A stretch of 46,180 nt of DNA from Euryarchaeota archaeon UBA443 (GTDB lineage Archaea > Thermoplasmatota > Poseidoniia > Poseidoniales > Poseidoniaceae), in contig DAKS01000055.1 of the NCBI GenBank assembly GCA_002499195.1, forward strand, positions 2,951 through 49,130. The letters are read 5' to 3'. Numbering within the stretch: position 1 is the first letter of the stretch; every line of letters starts with the position of its first letter. A program made the translations under genes and the position numbers. This document shows positions 24,797 to 32,008 of this stretch, piece by piece. The notes under the pieces are model-generated. The model saw nothing but the letters and a program-made list of their open reading frames with translations. It ran no database searches and had not been told where the DNA came from.

Positions 24797-25981
24797 ATGA
24801 GCGACTATCTCGACCGAATCGGTTCAGGTTTTATCCTCCTGAATCCCGACCCTCTGGATTTTGACTACATTCCAGAAGTCATGGTTGGGAGAGAAACCAT
24901 TCAAGAAACAATGGCAGGAAAATTTCATTCCATCGCTCATCCAAACGGTAGTTCTAACGTCGTGATTACTGGACCCGTTGGAAGTGGAAAGACGCTCCTA
25001 GCACGTACGTTTTGTCGCGATATTGAATATCATCTCCGAAATAAGCGGCCTCTCCGAAGCGTCCACGTCAACTGCCGAAATGCAACAACCAATGTTCGAG
25101 TTGCACAACGTATCGTTCAATCATTGGACCCTGGCCATCCAGATCGTGGGCTTTCGATGGGAGAACTGTTGAGCAGCCTCAGGAAGTTGTTGAGAAACAA
25201 TGGGCGTCATTTGATTGTGGTGTTGGACGAAGTCGATCATTTATTGCGAAAATCTGGAAACGATCTCATCTACCAATTACTTCGTATTGATGAAGATCAA
25301 GAAGGAAGTGGAACACTTTCTCTAATCCTTATCAGCCAAGAACAAATTCTCGATGTTCTCGAAAATGCGGTTATTTCTCGATTTGGACATACCAATCACA
25401 TCCCTGTTCCTCCATATGACATGAAAGGATTACTTGCCATTGCCCGACAACGTGCGGAGGATGCATTGAATCCAAGGTCATGGGATGAGAATATCCTAGA
25501 ACTCATCGCCACTTCTGCCGCCCCATCTGGAGATGCTAGACAGGTGATTGAATTGCTTGGAGCCGCTGTCGAACATGCTGAATCTGATGGGCACAAGAAC
25601 ATCATGCCTGAACATGTCCAGACCAAAGCAAGAGATGTTCCGCAAGTAATGCCTGAGGATGTCCTTGACGAGTTATCTGGCCACTCAATGCTGGTCCTGC
25701 TCGGCATTTGCCGAAGATTGCGAAAAGCTGAATTCATGACAAGCAAGGACGTTGAATCGATTTATGCCGTAGTCTGTGAAGAATATGAAGTGAAACCCCG
25801 TAGTCACACGACCGTTTGGAAATTCCTGAAACGCATCGAGGGTTTGAACATCATTGCAACCAGAGTCGATACAGTTGGAGAAGGGCGAGGACGGACAACT
25901 CACATCTCCATGCCACATGCCCTTCCAGTGGATGTTGCCGCTCGAATTGAAGGGCGAGTCGCACGGAAACTGAAACGCTAG
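24797..25981 (+). CDS. orc1: Orc1/Cdc6 replication initiator ATPase
   Basis: This AAA+ initiator binds replication origins and loads MCM. It shows the Orc N-terminus LDFDYIPEVMVGRE, Walker A GPVGSGKT (about residues 59-66), Walker B VVLDEVDHLL, sensor-1 region LILISQ, the arginine-finger motif SRFG, sensor 2 in SGDARQVIELL, and a C-terminal winged helix (about 300-394). Length from this ATG (394 residues) matches the family. An alternative TTG at 24725 overlaps the dph2 stop and would add 24 residues with no family likeness. It is transcribed downstream of dph2. No origin-recognition-box array is obvious around the gene itself. Confidence 0.9.
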   Translation: MSDYLDRIGSGFILLNPDPLDFDYIPEVMVGRETIQETMAGKFHSIAHPNGSSNVVITGPVGSGKTLLARTFCRDIEYHLRNKRPLRSVHVNCRNATTNVRVAQRIVQSLDPGHPDRGLSMGELLSSLRKLLRNNGRHLIVVLDEVDHLLRKSGNDLIYQLLRIDEDQEGSGTLSLILISQEQILDVLENAVISRFGHTNHIPVPPYDMKGLLAIARQRAEDALNPRSWDENILELIATSAAPSGDARQVIELLGAAVEHAESDGHKNIMPEHVQTKARDVPQVMPEDVLDELSGHSMLVLLGICRRLRKAEFMTSKDVESIYAVVCEEYEVKPRSHTTVWKFLKRIEGLNIIATRVDTVGEGRGRTTHISMPHALPVDVAARIEGRVARKLKR

Positions 25982-26048
25982 TAAACAAATAGCATGCGGT
26001 GAGGCTAAATAGGGGCCGTTTGTCGCTAGGTTGCTAGAGGAATGCATC

Positions 26049-26564
26049 ATGGCTGATGGAAATTCATTTGTTGCAGTGGTCAACGATACCACAACCAAGT
26101 TGGACCGTACTACCAAGAACGGTAAGAAGAAGACCTATTCTCCTTCCTACAAGACTGTTATTTCCGGAAATAACCATGCCCAGTTGCTCGGTAAGAAAAT
26201 CGGTGACATCATCGATGGTATCTTCGTTGGTGAAGGTGAATCCACCTTGACCGGGTACAAACTTGAAATCACTGGTGGCTCCGATAAGACGGGAACTCCA
26301 ATGCGACGTGATCTTGAGGGTGGTTCCCGACAATCAATCCTTGTCACAGCATCTACTGGTTTCAAAGGACACAATCTTGTTTCAAAGACCAAAAAGGGTG
26401 AAGAGAAGAGATTCCGATATAAGCCTGAAGGTATGCGTAAGCGACGTGTTTTCCGTGGAAATACTGTCACTCAAGATACACGTCAAATCAACCTCAAAGT
26501 TGTTGATGCTGGAAACATTGGCCTCGACAAATTGCTCGGTGAGGAAGAAGCTGCGGCGGAGTGA
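26049..26564 (+). CDS. rps6e: 30S ribosomal protein S6e
   Basis: This ribosomal small-subunit protein of 171 residues is longer than many archaeal S6e (about 125). The core is clear: LLGKKIGDIIDGIFVG, the TGYKLEITGGSDKTGTPMRRD block, the basic EKRFRYKPEGMRKRRVFRGN stretch and the QINLKVVD strand. The N-terminus and the acidic tail LLGEEEAAAE are extra. The ATG at 26049 was chosen over an upstream frame start because GAGG lies about 10 bases before it. It is followed after 42 bases by the aIF2-gamma gene, a neighbourhood conserved in many euryarchaea. Confidence 0.93.
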   Translation: MADGNSFVAVVNDTTTKLDRTTKNGKKKTYSPSYKTVISGNNHAQLLGKKIGDIIDGIFVGEGESTLTGYKLEITGGSDKTGTPMRRDLEGGSRQSILVTASTGFKGHNLVSKTKKGEEKRFRYKPEGMRKRRVFRGNTVTQDTRQINLKVVDAGNIGLDKLLGEEEAAAE

Positions 26565-26606
26565 AACCCGAGAGGGTTGGATCGGTGAACAAGGAGGAAT
26601 GGAAGC

Positions 26607-27845
26607 ATGGCAAGAACGCTTCCATCTCAGCCTGAAGTCAACATCGGCCTAGTTGGTCACGTTGATCACGGTAAGACAACCTTGACTCAGGCTCTCTCTG
26701 GTGTCTGGACCGATACTCACTCAGAAGAGCGTCGCCGTGGTATTTCGATCAAATTGGGTTATGCTGATACAGCATTTTACAAGACCGATTCAGGACAATA
26801 CTATGCAACTGGACGCCACCCTGATGGCGACAAGGATGTTGATTCCGAACTTCAACGAGTTGTTTCTTTTGTTGATGCTCCTGGTCACGAGACTCTGATG
26901 GCGATTATGATTACTGGTGCATCCATCATGGACGGTGCCATGCTGATGGTCGCTGCAAACGAAACCTGTCCGCAACCGCAAACTCGTGAACACTTGATGG
27001 CTCTCGAAATTGCCGGAATCAAGAATATCGTAATAGTTCAGAATAAGATTGACTTGGTTTCCAGAGACCGAGCTATGGAATCTTACAACGAAATCAAGAC
27101 ATTCTTGGAAGGAACAATTGCAGAAGAAGCACCCATCATCCCTGTTTCGGCTCACCATGACGTTAATCTTGACATACTAATCGAGGCAATTGAGAAAACA
27201 ATTCCTACTCCTGATCGAGACTCTGATGAACGTGCTATAATGCACATTGCTCGTTCGTTTGATGTCAATCGACCGGGGACACGGCCTGCGAAATTAACAG
27301 GTGGAGTAATTGGCGGTTCAATCGTTGAAGGTATCTTCCATGAAGGAGATGAAATCATCATCGGTCCAGGTCGAAAAATTGAGAATGGAAACAAATCTCA
27401 CTGGGAACCAATTGAAACAACCATCACCAGCATGCAAGGTGGTGGAGGAAAGCGAAATGAAATGACTGCTGGAGGTTTGTGTGGATTCGGAACACTACTA
27501 GATCCATCGATTACAACCGCGGACAATCTCTCAGGTCAAGTCCTTGCTAAGAAAGGTGAATTGCCAGAAATTCGTACGGAGTGTGTCATTGAAATTAATT
27601 TGATGAAGAATATGGTTGCAGGTGATGGCGAGCATCCAGACAAGATTCATCCTCTTCGAAACAATGAGATGTTGATGGTTAATGTTGCCACTTCGACATC
27701 TGTTGGTATCGTCAAAGGCGTGGAAAAGGGCAAGGCAAACTTGCATCTTAGGCTCCCTATTTGTGCAAATCCGGGTCAGCGTGTTTCACTTTCTCGCAGA
27801 GTTGGCGCTAGATGGCGACTTATCGGCCATGGAACCATTCAATGA
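26607..27845 (+). CDS. Translation initiation factor aIF2 subunit gamma
   Basis: This GTPase core of aIF2 carries initiator Met-tRNA to the 30S subunit. G1 is GHVDHGKTT, G3 is DAPGHE, G4 is NKID and G5 is SAHH; switch 1 is in SEERRRGISIKLGYAD. Domains II and III follow with TGGVIGGSI and the basic C-terminal SLSRRVGARWRLIGHG. The zinc-knuckle segment (about residues 53-80), which holds four cysteines in most archaeal members, has none here. Length (412) is normal. The ribosome binding site AAGGAGGAATGG precedes the ATG closely. Confidence 0.95.
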   Translation: MARTLPSQPEVNIGLVGHVDHGKTTLTQALSGVWTDTHSEERRRGISIKLGYADTAFYKTDSGQYYATGRHPDGDKDVDSELQRVVSFVDAPGHETLMAIMITGASIMDGAMLMVAANETCPQPQTREHLMALEIAGIKNIVIVQNKIDLVSRDRAMESYNEIKTFLEGTIAEEAPIIPVSAHHDVNLDILIEAIEKTIPTPDRDSDERAIMHIARSFDVNRPGTRPAKLTGGVIGGSIVEGIFHEGDEIIIGPGRKIENGNKSHWEPIETTITSMQGGGGKRNEMTAGGLCGFGTLLDPSITTADNLSGQVLAKKGELPEIRTECVIEINLMKNMVAGDGEHPDKIHPLRNNEMLMVNVATSTSVGIVKGVEKGKANLHLRLPICANPGQRVSLSRRVGARWRLIGHGTIQ

Positions 27846-27854
27846 GGTGGATGC

Positions 27855-28229
27855 ATGGGCGACGTGCTCATCGATGCTTGTGGCTGGGTAGCCTTGATCG
27901 ATGGTTCATTCAACATCGATCTTGCCCTTTCAAAAATTGTTGGACCACCTCACTTCATTCTCATTGATTTGGTTCTAGAAGAATTAGAGGAAATTGAGGA
28001 AAATCGTCCTCGGGGAAAGAACTTGATGCTAGATCTTCTACTTCAACGTTCAACATTGGTTGAACATAAGGCAATGCATACCGATGATGCACTATTGGAA
28101 ATTGCAAACGAACAAAACATCCCACTCTTGACTGTCGATGCTAATCTCAAACGTCGCTCGCTCGAGAATGGAATCGGAATATTAGAGGTTGTAAAGGGCA
28201 AGAATATACGCCTAATCAACGTTCTATAG
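27855..28229 (+). CDS. PIN-domain ribonuclease, Fcf1/FAF1-like
   Basis: This 124-residue PIN domain shows the acidic metal-binding set: Asp in LIDACG, Glu in LEELEEIEE, Asp pair in HTDDALLEIA, and Asp in TVDANLKRR. Members next to aIF2-gamma in euryarchaea resemble eukaryotic Fcf1/Utp24, which cuts pre-rRNA. It starts nine bases after aIF2-gamma with GAGGTGG before the ATG. There is no antitoxin gene beside it, so a toxin role is unlikely. The rRNA-processing role is inferred from the family and place. Confidence 0.82.
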   Translation: MGDVLIDACGWVALIDGSFNIDLALSKIVGPPHFILIDLVLEELEEIEENRPRGKNLMLDLLLQRSTLVEHKAMHTDDALLEIANEQNIPLLTVDANLKRRSLENGIGILEVVKGKNIRLINVL

Positions 28230-28310
28230 AGATTATAATCCTATCTCCTTGCTATATCTCAATCGATTAAAAATATATAAATCCAATATTTTCCATAAAA
28301 CGTCGGTGAT

Positions 28311-28322
28311 TATATTATATAT
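28311..28322 (+). promoter_or_regulatory. Predicted box A for the winged-helix regulator
   Basis: TATATTATATAT is centred about 27 bases before the ATG at 28345, with no ribosome binding site, which fits a leaderless transcript. A second AT-rich box (AAATATATAAAT at about 28271-28282) lies further upstream. The spacer 28230-28344 is the most AT-rich stretch nearby and holds no other feature I can support. Confidence 0.5.
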
Positions 28323-28344
28323 CCTCAACTTTGTATTATATCAC

Positions 28345-28758
28345 ATGCCTGCAGACATTAACCACACAACAACTCATGAATTACGGTCCCTGCGACAAAA
28401 ACTAGTTGATCTTGGTACCAACGAGAATGTTGCAAGTGTTCTTCTTTGCCTACATAATCATGGTGCTTTAACATCGAGGGATTTGCAGTGCAACTGCAAT
28501 ATCCGTCAACCTGATGTAAGCATGGCTATTTCTGAACTACGTGAAATGAATCTCGTCCACTATTCTCCCCAACCTGAGTCATCGCGTGGCCGCCCTGCAC
28601 ACATATACAGGCTTCGAATGGGTTTGGAGCAATCGATTCAACCATTTGTGAATCAAGCAAGGAAACATGCAAAAGATATTCTCAGCGATGTCGACACAAT
28701 CAACGAATTGGTAGGGAAAATACACACAAATATTGGCCCACAGTTCACGGTAGCGTGA
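28345..28758 (+). CDS. Small winged-helix transcriptional regulator
   Basis: This is a 137-residue DNA-binding protein. A winged helix spans about residues 28-95: the helix VASVLLCLHNHGALTSRDL, the recognition helix IRQPDVSMAISELREM, and the wing RGRPAHIYRL. The C-terminal helix probably dimerises. It resembles MarR/TrmB-like regulators in general form, and three cysteines (one in LLCLH, two in LQCNCN) might allow metal or redox sensing. The start at 28345 is set by the box A 27 bases upstream; a longer frame from 28249 begins in promoter-like DNA. The 3' end overlaps the DUF357 gene by 14 bp. Confidence 0.8.
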   Translation: MPADINHTTTHELRSLRQKLVDLGTNENVASVLLCLHNHGALTSRDLQCNCNIRQPDVSMAISELREMNLVHYSPQPESSRGRPAHIYRLRMGLEQSIQPFVNQARKHAKDILSDVDTINELVGKIHTNIGPQFTVA

Positions 28759-29080
28759 ACAATACATCATCACCATGGCCGTCGAGTAGACGTAATTTCA
28801 CCCCAGCATCAATCCAAGCATGTGCGTAATTGATGGCTCCAAATGCTCGGATAAGATCTCCTTGTTCAAGGAAATACTGAGCATCATTTGCATAATCATC
28901 AGCCATGGAAAGAAGTGTTTTGAGCATCGATTCTTCATCGGCGGTTGATGCAATAGGGGTTGCCTTTGATCTTGCTTTTTCGGTGATTGAGAGGTAATGC
29001 TTGACTCGCTCGACTGTAAGGGTTTGATCAGGATTCAGATGAATCGCCTCCTTTTTGTCGACGTAAGAGTCGTTGAACAT
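28745..29080 (-). CDS. DUF357 family protein
   Basis: This small archaeal protein is about 111 residues from this start. The DUF357 signature is clear: LTVERVKHYLSITEKA, then ALxxADDYANDAQYFLEQGD, and AFGAINYAHAWIDAGVKL. Its function is unknown; it is a four-helix type fold. The frame extends to 29257 but overlaps the propeller gene. ATGs at 29083 and 29080 overlap that gene by about 55 bases and have only GGAAGG right before them. A much better ribosome binding site (AGGAGG at 29052-29047) is followed only by ATT (29044) or CTG (29038). The start is therefore uncertain. It is the last gene of a three-gene operon. Confidence 0.75.
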   Translation of the reverse strand: MFNDSYVDKKEAIHLNPDQTLTVERVKHYLSITEKARSKATPIASTADEESMLKTLLSMADDYANDAQYFLEQGDLIRAFGAINYAHAWIDAGVKLRLLDGHGDDVLFTLP

Positions 29081-30080
29081 CATCCTTCCTTCCGAGGGCT
29101 TCGTAAAGTTCGATAGCTCTTGAGAGTCGGCCCTCATCTTCAGCAGCAAGCGCACGCTGGAATAATTGTCTTCGCTCATCCCAAGAACGTGCGAGTTTTG
29201 CATCAGCTGCTTCTTTTTGTCGATGTCTTCGCTGTTCCTCTGCAAGGTGAGGAGCAACCCAACGACGAATCAATCCATCTCGACGGCACGTAATCATAGA
29301 ATTTCGACCAAGTCGAATCAATAAGTCACCAAGATTCATTCCTTCTCCAATGCGAACTTCTCCGCTTTCTGAACTCATATGATCTAGATGTCCTTCGATA
29401 CCCAAAACCCACCAACCATCCGCTGCACGCGTAGCGACAAGTGGTTCAAGCGATTCGATCTCAATTCGTTCAAGTGCATCCCAGCCATATGGATGTGGAA
29501 TTCCATCCCAAAGCTGACCGTCGGCTGATTGTAAGAGCATGTGGCCGTCAGTTATCTGAGAAACCCAACTCCAAACCGTTGAATCAACAACTCGACGTTT
29601 GTCTTGTTGAGCAATTTGACCACAGTACACAACTCCACTGGCATCTTGCCAGAGTAGGTGTTCTCGATCCAGCCATCCAATCAAACGACGAACGATGCCA
29701 GATTGGATACGACGAATCCCAATTCCATTCGCATCAAAGAGATGTAGATTACCATCACGTCCAGCCAAAACCCAGCCTCCACCAGGACGATTGAGGATTT
29801 GTAAGAATCCACCAGGACTAGATCTTCCCTCATGAACCATTGAGCCATCAACAGTGTTGAGAAGATAGAATGCATGAGCTGCAAGAATACCAATGCGGCC
29901 ATCCGCATTACAAATTGCATGGACTTTGAACGGCATGCTTCTCTCCCACTGAATCTCATTCGCTTCATTGAAGAGTGCTAATTCAAGTCCATAGGCTACG
30001 CATAGATGCCCGTTCACTGATTCAATTGCACTAATCCTTGAAGGTGATTGCCAAGACCAACTAACTGACCAAGCCATCAT
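29028..30080 (-). CDS. Beta-propeller-like protein with C-terminal helical tail
   Basis: This 350-residue protein seems cytosolic. Residues 1-275 are made of short repeats of WD40/PQQ-propeller character, with recurring patterns such as GGWVLAGRDGNLHLFDANG, DGHMLLQSADGQLWDG, DGWWVLGIEGHL and ITCRRDGLIRRWV. The last ~75 residues are helical and basic, with a TPR-like segment (LAAEDEGRLSRAIELYEALG). The likely role is a protein-protein scaffold; no enzyme motif is visible. The start overlaps the stop of the AAA+ gene as ATGA and follows GGAGGTGA, so translation is coupled. A second ATG lies one codon later. Confidence 0.75.
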   Translation of the reverse strand: MMAWSVSWSWQSPSRISAIESVNGHLCVAYGLELALFNEANEIQWERSMPFKVHAICNADGRIGILAAHAFYLLNTVDGSMVHEGRSSPGGFLQILNRPGGGWVLAGRDGNLHLFDANGIGIRRIQSGIVRRLIGWLDREHLLWQDASGVVYCGQIAQQDKRRVVDSTVWSWVSQITDGHMLLQSADGQLWDGIPHPYGWDALERIEIESLEPLVATRAADGWWVLGIEGHLDHMSSESGEVRIGEGMNLGDLLIRLGRNSMITCRRDGLIRRWVAPHLAEEQRRHRQKEAADAKLARSWDERRQLFQRALAAEDEGRLSRAIELYEALGRKDDVQRLLRRQKGGDSSES

Positions 30081-31792
30081 TCATCACCTCCAACAATACC
30101 CCATGCAATCAGTTGTGCGAGTGCACTCCTTGTCAATCCAAACATCCGTGAGCGCCCAACCATACGCGCATGTAGAATTCCTGCTTTGTGAAGTCGGTTA
30201 CAAATCTGAGATAGTCGAGCCCGTTTAATCGATAAGCGCCCTAATAGGGCTTTATCCGAAGGAGAGATGGTTCGACCCTTAGCTTCTGCCACAACAACGG
30301 ATTCCGAAGCAGAGAGAGCACTAAGAACGGCAATACTGAGTACGTGCTCCTCCTTCTCGGTTAATCGTGGTCGCGAAATAGCACGCAATTGATCAATAAG
30401 GTCTTGATTTCCACCTACGTGTGAATTTGAAGGCTGAAGGACTTGTGTTAATAGGCGAGTAAAGCTCTTAATTACATTTGAATCAATTGATATATCCTCA
30501 TTCGGTTGCATTTCATACAACTCCGTTGGATCGATTTCATCATTATTTGAGACTTCAAATTCATCGATTGGTGTCGGTTCAATTTCATCGATAACATCCT
30601 CAGCAACAGTTATTGCTTCCTCAGCAGTCCAGAAAGCCGTTCCTTTTTCTGTTGCTTTGAACTGTCCTTCCGGAATCTGGTCCAATTCTTTATTGACAAT
30701 CTTTCTTCGACTTCTCAAACCACCGAATACGCCAGCAAACGGCAAACTGTCTTCTGTGACATAGGAATCATCAGTTGTCTCTTCTTGTTCCTCAGCAATG
30801 GATTCTTCTTGGACCTCAGTTGGCTCTTCAACAGGTTCATCTAGAATTCCAAAATCCAAATCAAACCCTGATGCTTCAGTCATCCCTGGAGTTTCATCCC
30901 ATGATTCATCAGTCTCAATAACTTCATCAGCTTCTTCAGAAACAACCTCATCGACAACAGATTCAACCTCAGACTCCTCTAAATCAAATTGTTCAGTCTC
31001 CTTTGTCACTGGTTCTTCTTGAAGAGTAGATTCCGATTGTAAAGTAGAGGGTTTTGGAGCGGCATAGTTGCCCGTTACTGCGTTTCGAAGGACTTTGATC
31101 AGAGCACCTGGTTGCCCACTTTTGCTAAGTTGCAACAAACGTTTCGCATCCTCTGTGGGCATATTGTAAGGTTGAGAGGATACTTTAGAGATTCGACGCT
31201 CCACTAAGGCCTTGATTCCATCAAGGTCCAAACTTGACATTGTACGCAATTCAAACCTTTGTAACAATTGTTCAGATATGAGCGACTGTTGCTGTGGATT
31301 GATTGCAATAATAATCAAAGCAGGAAGGCGCTCAAAAAAATGCAATGAAGACCGTAGGCATGCTTCAAGAGAGGAAACATCTGCCATGTCAGCATCGATT
31401 GTGACAAGAGGGAGCATTTGTCGTGAATCATGAAGCATACGATGCAAATCACGACTCAATTTTTGGTAATCATGAGGTGGAGAACCATCGATCAGTTGCG
31501 CATACATGTCTTTCAATAATTCAACACCAGGTTCTGAAAACGCAATCCTATCAATGCTCAAATGAAGGTTCGTTCGTTCCCCCAAACATTGCATAAAGGA
31601 CGTTTTTCCAGAGCCAAATTCACCTACAAGTAGAATGCGGTCAGCAGATTTGAAGGTTATTTTTCTCTCAAGCTCCTCAAACATGGCATGCCTACCAACG
31701 AGCAATTCGAATTCGTCCTTGTCGAGAGGACTGGATGAAAATGGATCTTCACTCAATGAAGGAAAGCCAAAATCGATTGTATTGCCATGCAT
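30077..31792 (-). CDS. Divergent Orc1-like AAA+ ATPase with acidic linker and winged helix
   Basis: This 571-residue protein has three parts. An N-terminal AAA+ module shows Walker A GEFGSGKT (57-64), a Walker-B-like LVTIDADM (Asp133, but Ala in place of the catalytic Glu), a sensor-1-like IIIAINP (Asn165), and an LLQRF element where Orc1 proteins have the arginine finger. A very acidic, low-complexity linker covers about 245-420. The C-terminal region (about 480-571) looks like a winged helix of the Orc1 type, with SIKRARLSQICNRLHKAGIL. It could bind ATP and DNA but hydrolyse poorly. It leads an operon with the propeller and DUF357 genes. A box A at 31814-31823 suggests a leaderless message. 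I do not know a named family. Confidence 0.75.
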   Translation of the reverse strand: MHGNTIDFGFPSLSEDPFSSSPLDKDEFELLVGRHAMFEELERKITFKSADRILLVGEFGSGKTSFMQCLGERTNLHLSIDRIAFSEPGVELLKDMYAQLIDGSPPHDYQKLSRDLHRMLHDSRQMLPLVTIDADMADVSSLEACLRSSLHFFERLPALIIIAINPQQQSLISEQLLQRFELRTMSSLDLDGIKALVERRISKVSSQPYNMPTEDAKRLLQLSKSGQPGALIKVLRNAVTGNYAAPKPSTLQSESTLQEEPVTKETEQFDLEESEVESVVDEVVSEEADEVIETDESWDETPGMTEASGFDLDFGILDEPVEEPTEVQEESIAEEQEETTDDSYVTEDSLPFAGVFGGLRSRRKIVNKELDQIPEGQFKATEKGTAFWTAEEAITVAEDVIDEIEPTPIDEFEVSNNDEIDPTELYEMQPNEDISIDSNVIKSFTRLLTQVLQPSNSHVGGNQDLIDQLRAISRPRLTEKEEHVLSIAVLSALSASESVVVAEAKGRTISPSDKALLGRLSIKRARLSQICNRLHKAGILHARMVGRSRMFGLTRSALAQLIAWGIVGGDE

Positions 31793-31813
31793 GACCTAGC
31801 AACTTCAACCAAG

Positions 31814-31823
31814 TATATGATAT
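31814..31823 (-). promoter_or_regulatory. Predicted box A for the AAA+ operon
   Basis: ATATCATATA on the minus strand is centred about 26 bases before the ATG at 31792, which lacks a ribosome binding site. It is separated from the ATTAAC array by about 75 bp. Confidence 0.4.
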
Positions 31824-31897
31824 TTCACGGACTAATGGAGTTTTATCGACGTGTTATGAGACGTTAATCAAATGGCCAATCGCTATTTGAAAGCCCC

Positions 31898-31954
31898 ATT
31901 AACGCAACATTAACTCAATATTAACGCGTTAATTAAATCGTTAAACCCGTTAAT
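31898..31954. repeat. Phased ATTAAC direct repeats, palindrome and inverted GTTAAW copies
   Basis: ATTAAC begins at 31898, 31909 and 31920, exactly 11 bp apart, and the repeat unit extends to ATTAACKCAAY for the first two. The third copy joins an inverted copy to form the perfect 14-bp palindrome ATTAACGCGTTAAT at 31920-31933. Inverted copies of the core (GTTAAT/GTTAAA) follow at 31940 and 31949, and one more GTTAAT lies upstream at 31863. The array lies in the 216-bp divergent spacer between the AAA+ operon and HMG-CoA reductase. It is probably an operator for cooperative binding on one face of the helix; an origin-like role is possible but unsupported. Confidence 0.6.
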
Positions 31955-32008
31955 TCCTTCCGATTGATTCATGCATCTCGCAACCATCGGTCGGTTTGAG
32001 GAGACGTC

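Noticed and set aside
25982..26048. Possible replication origin next to orc1
   Set aside because: The 67-bp spacer shows no origin-recognition-box pair or repeat; only the distant 31793-32008 spacer has repeats, and these do not match known Orc1 boxes.
27855..28229. PIN toxin of a toxin-antitoxin pair
   Set aside because: No antitoxin gene adjoins it; the place behind S6e and aIF2-gamma and the Fcf1-like sequence favour an rRNA-processing nuclease.
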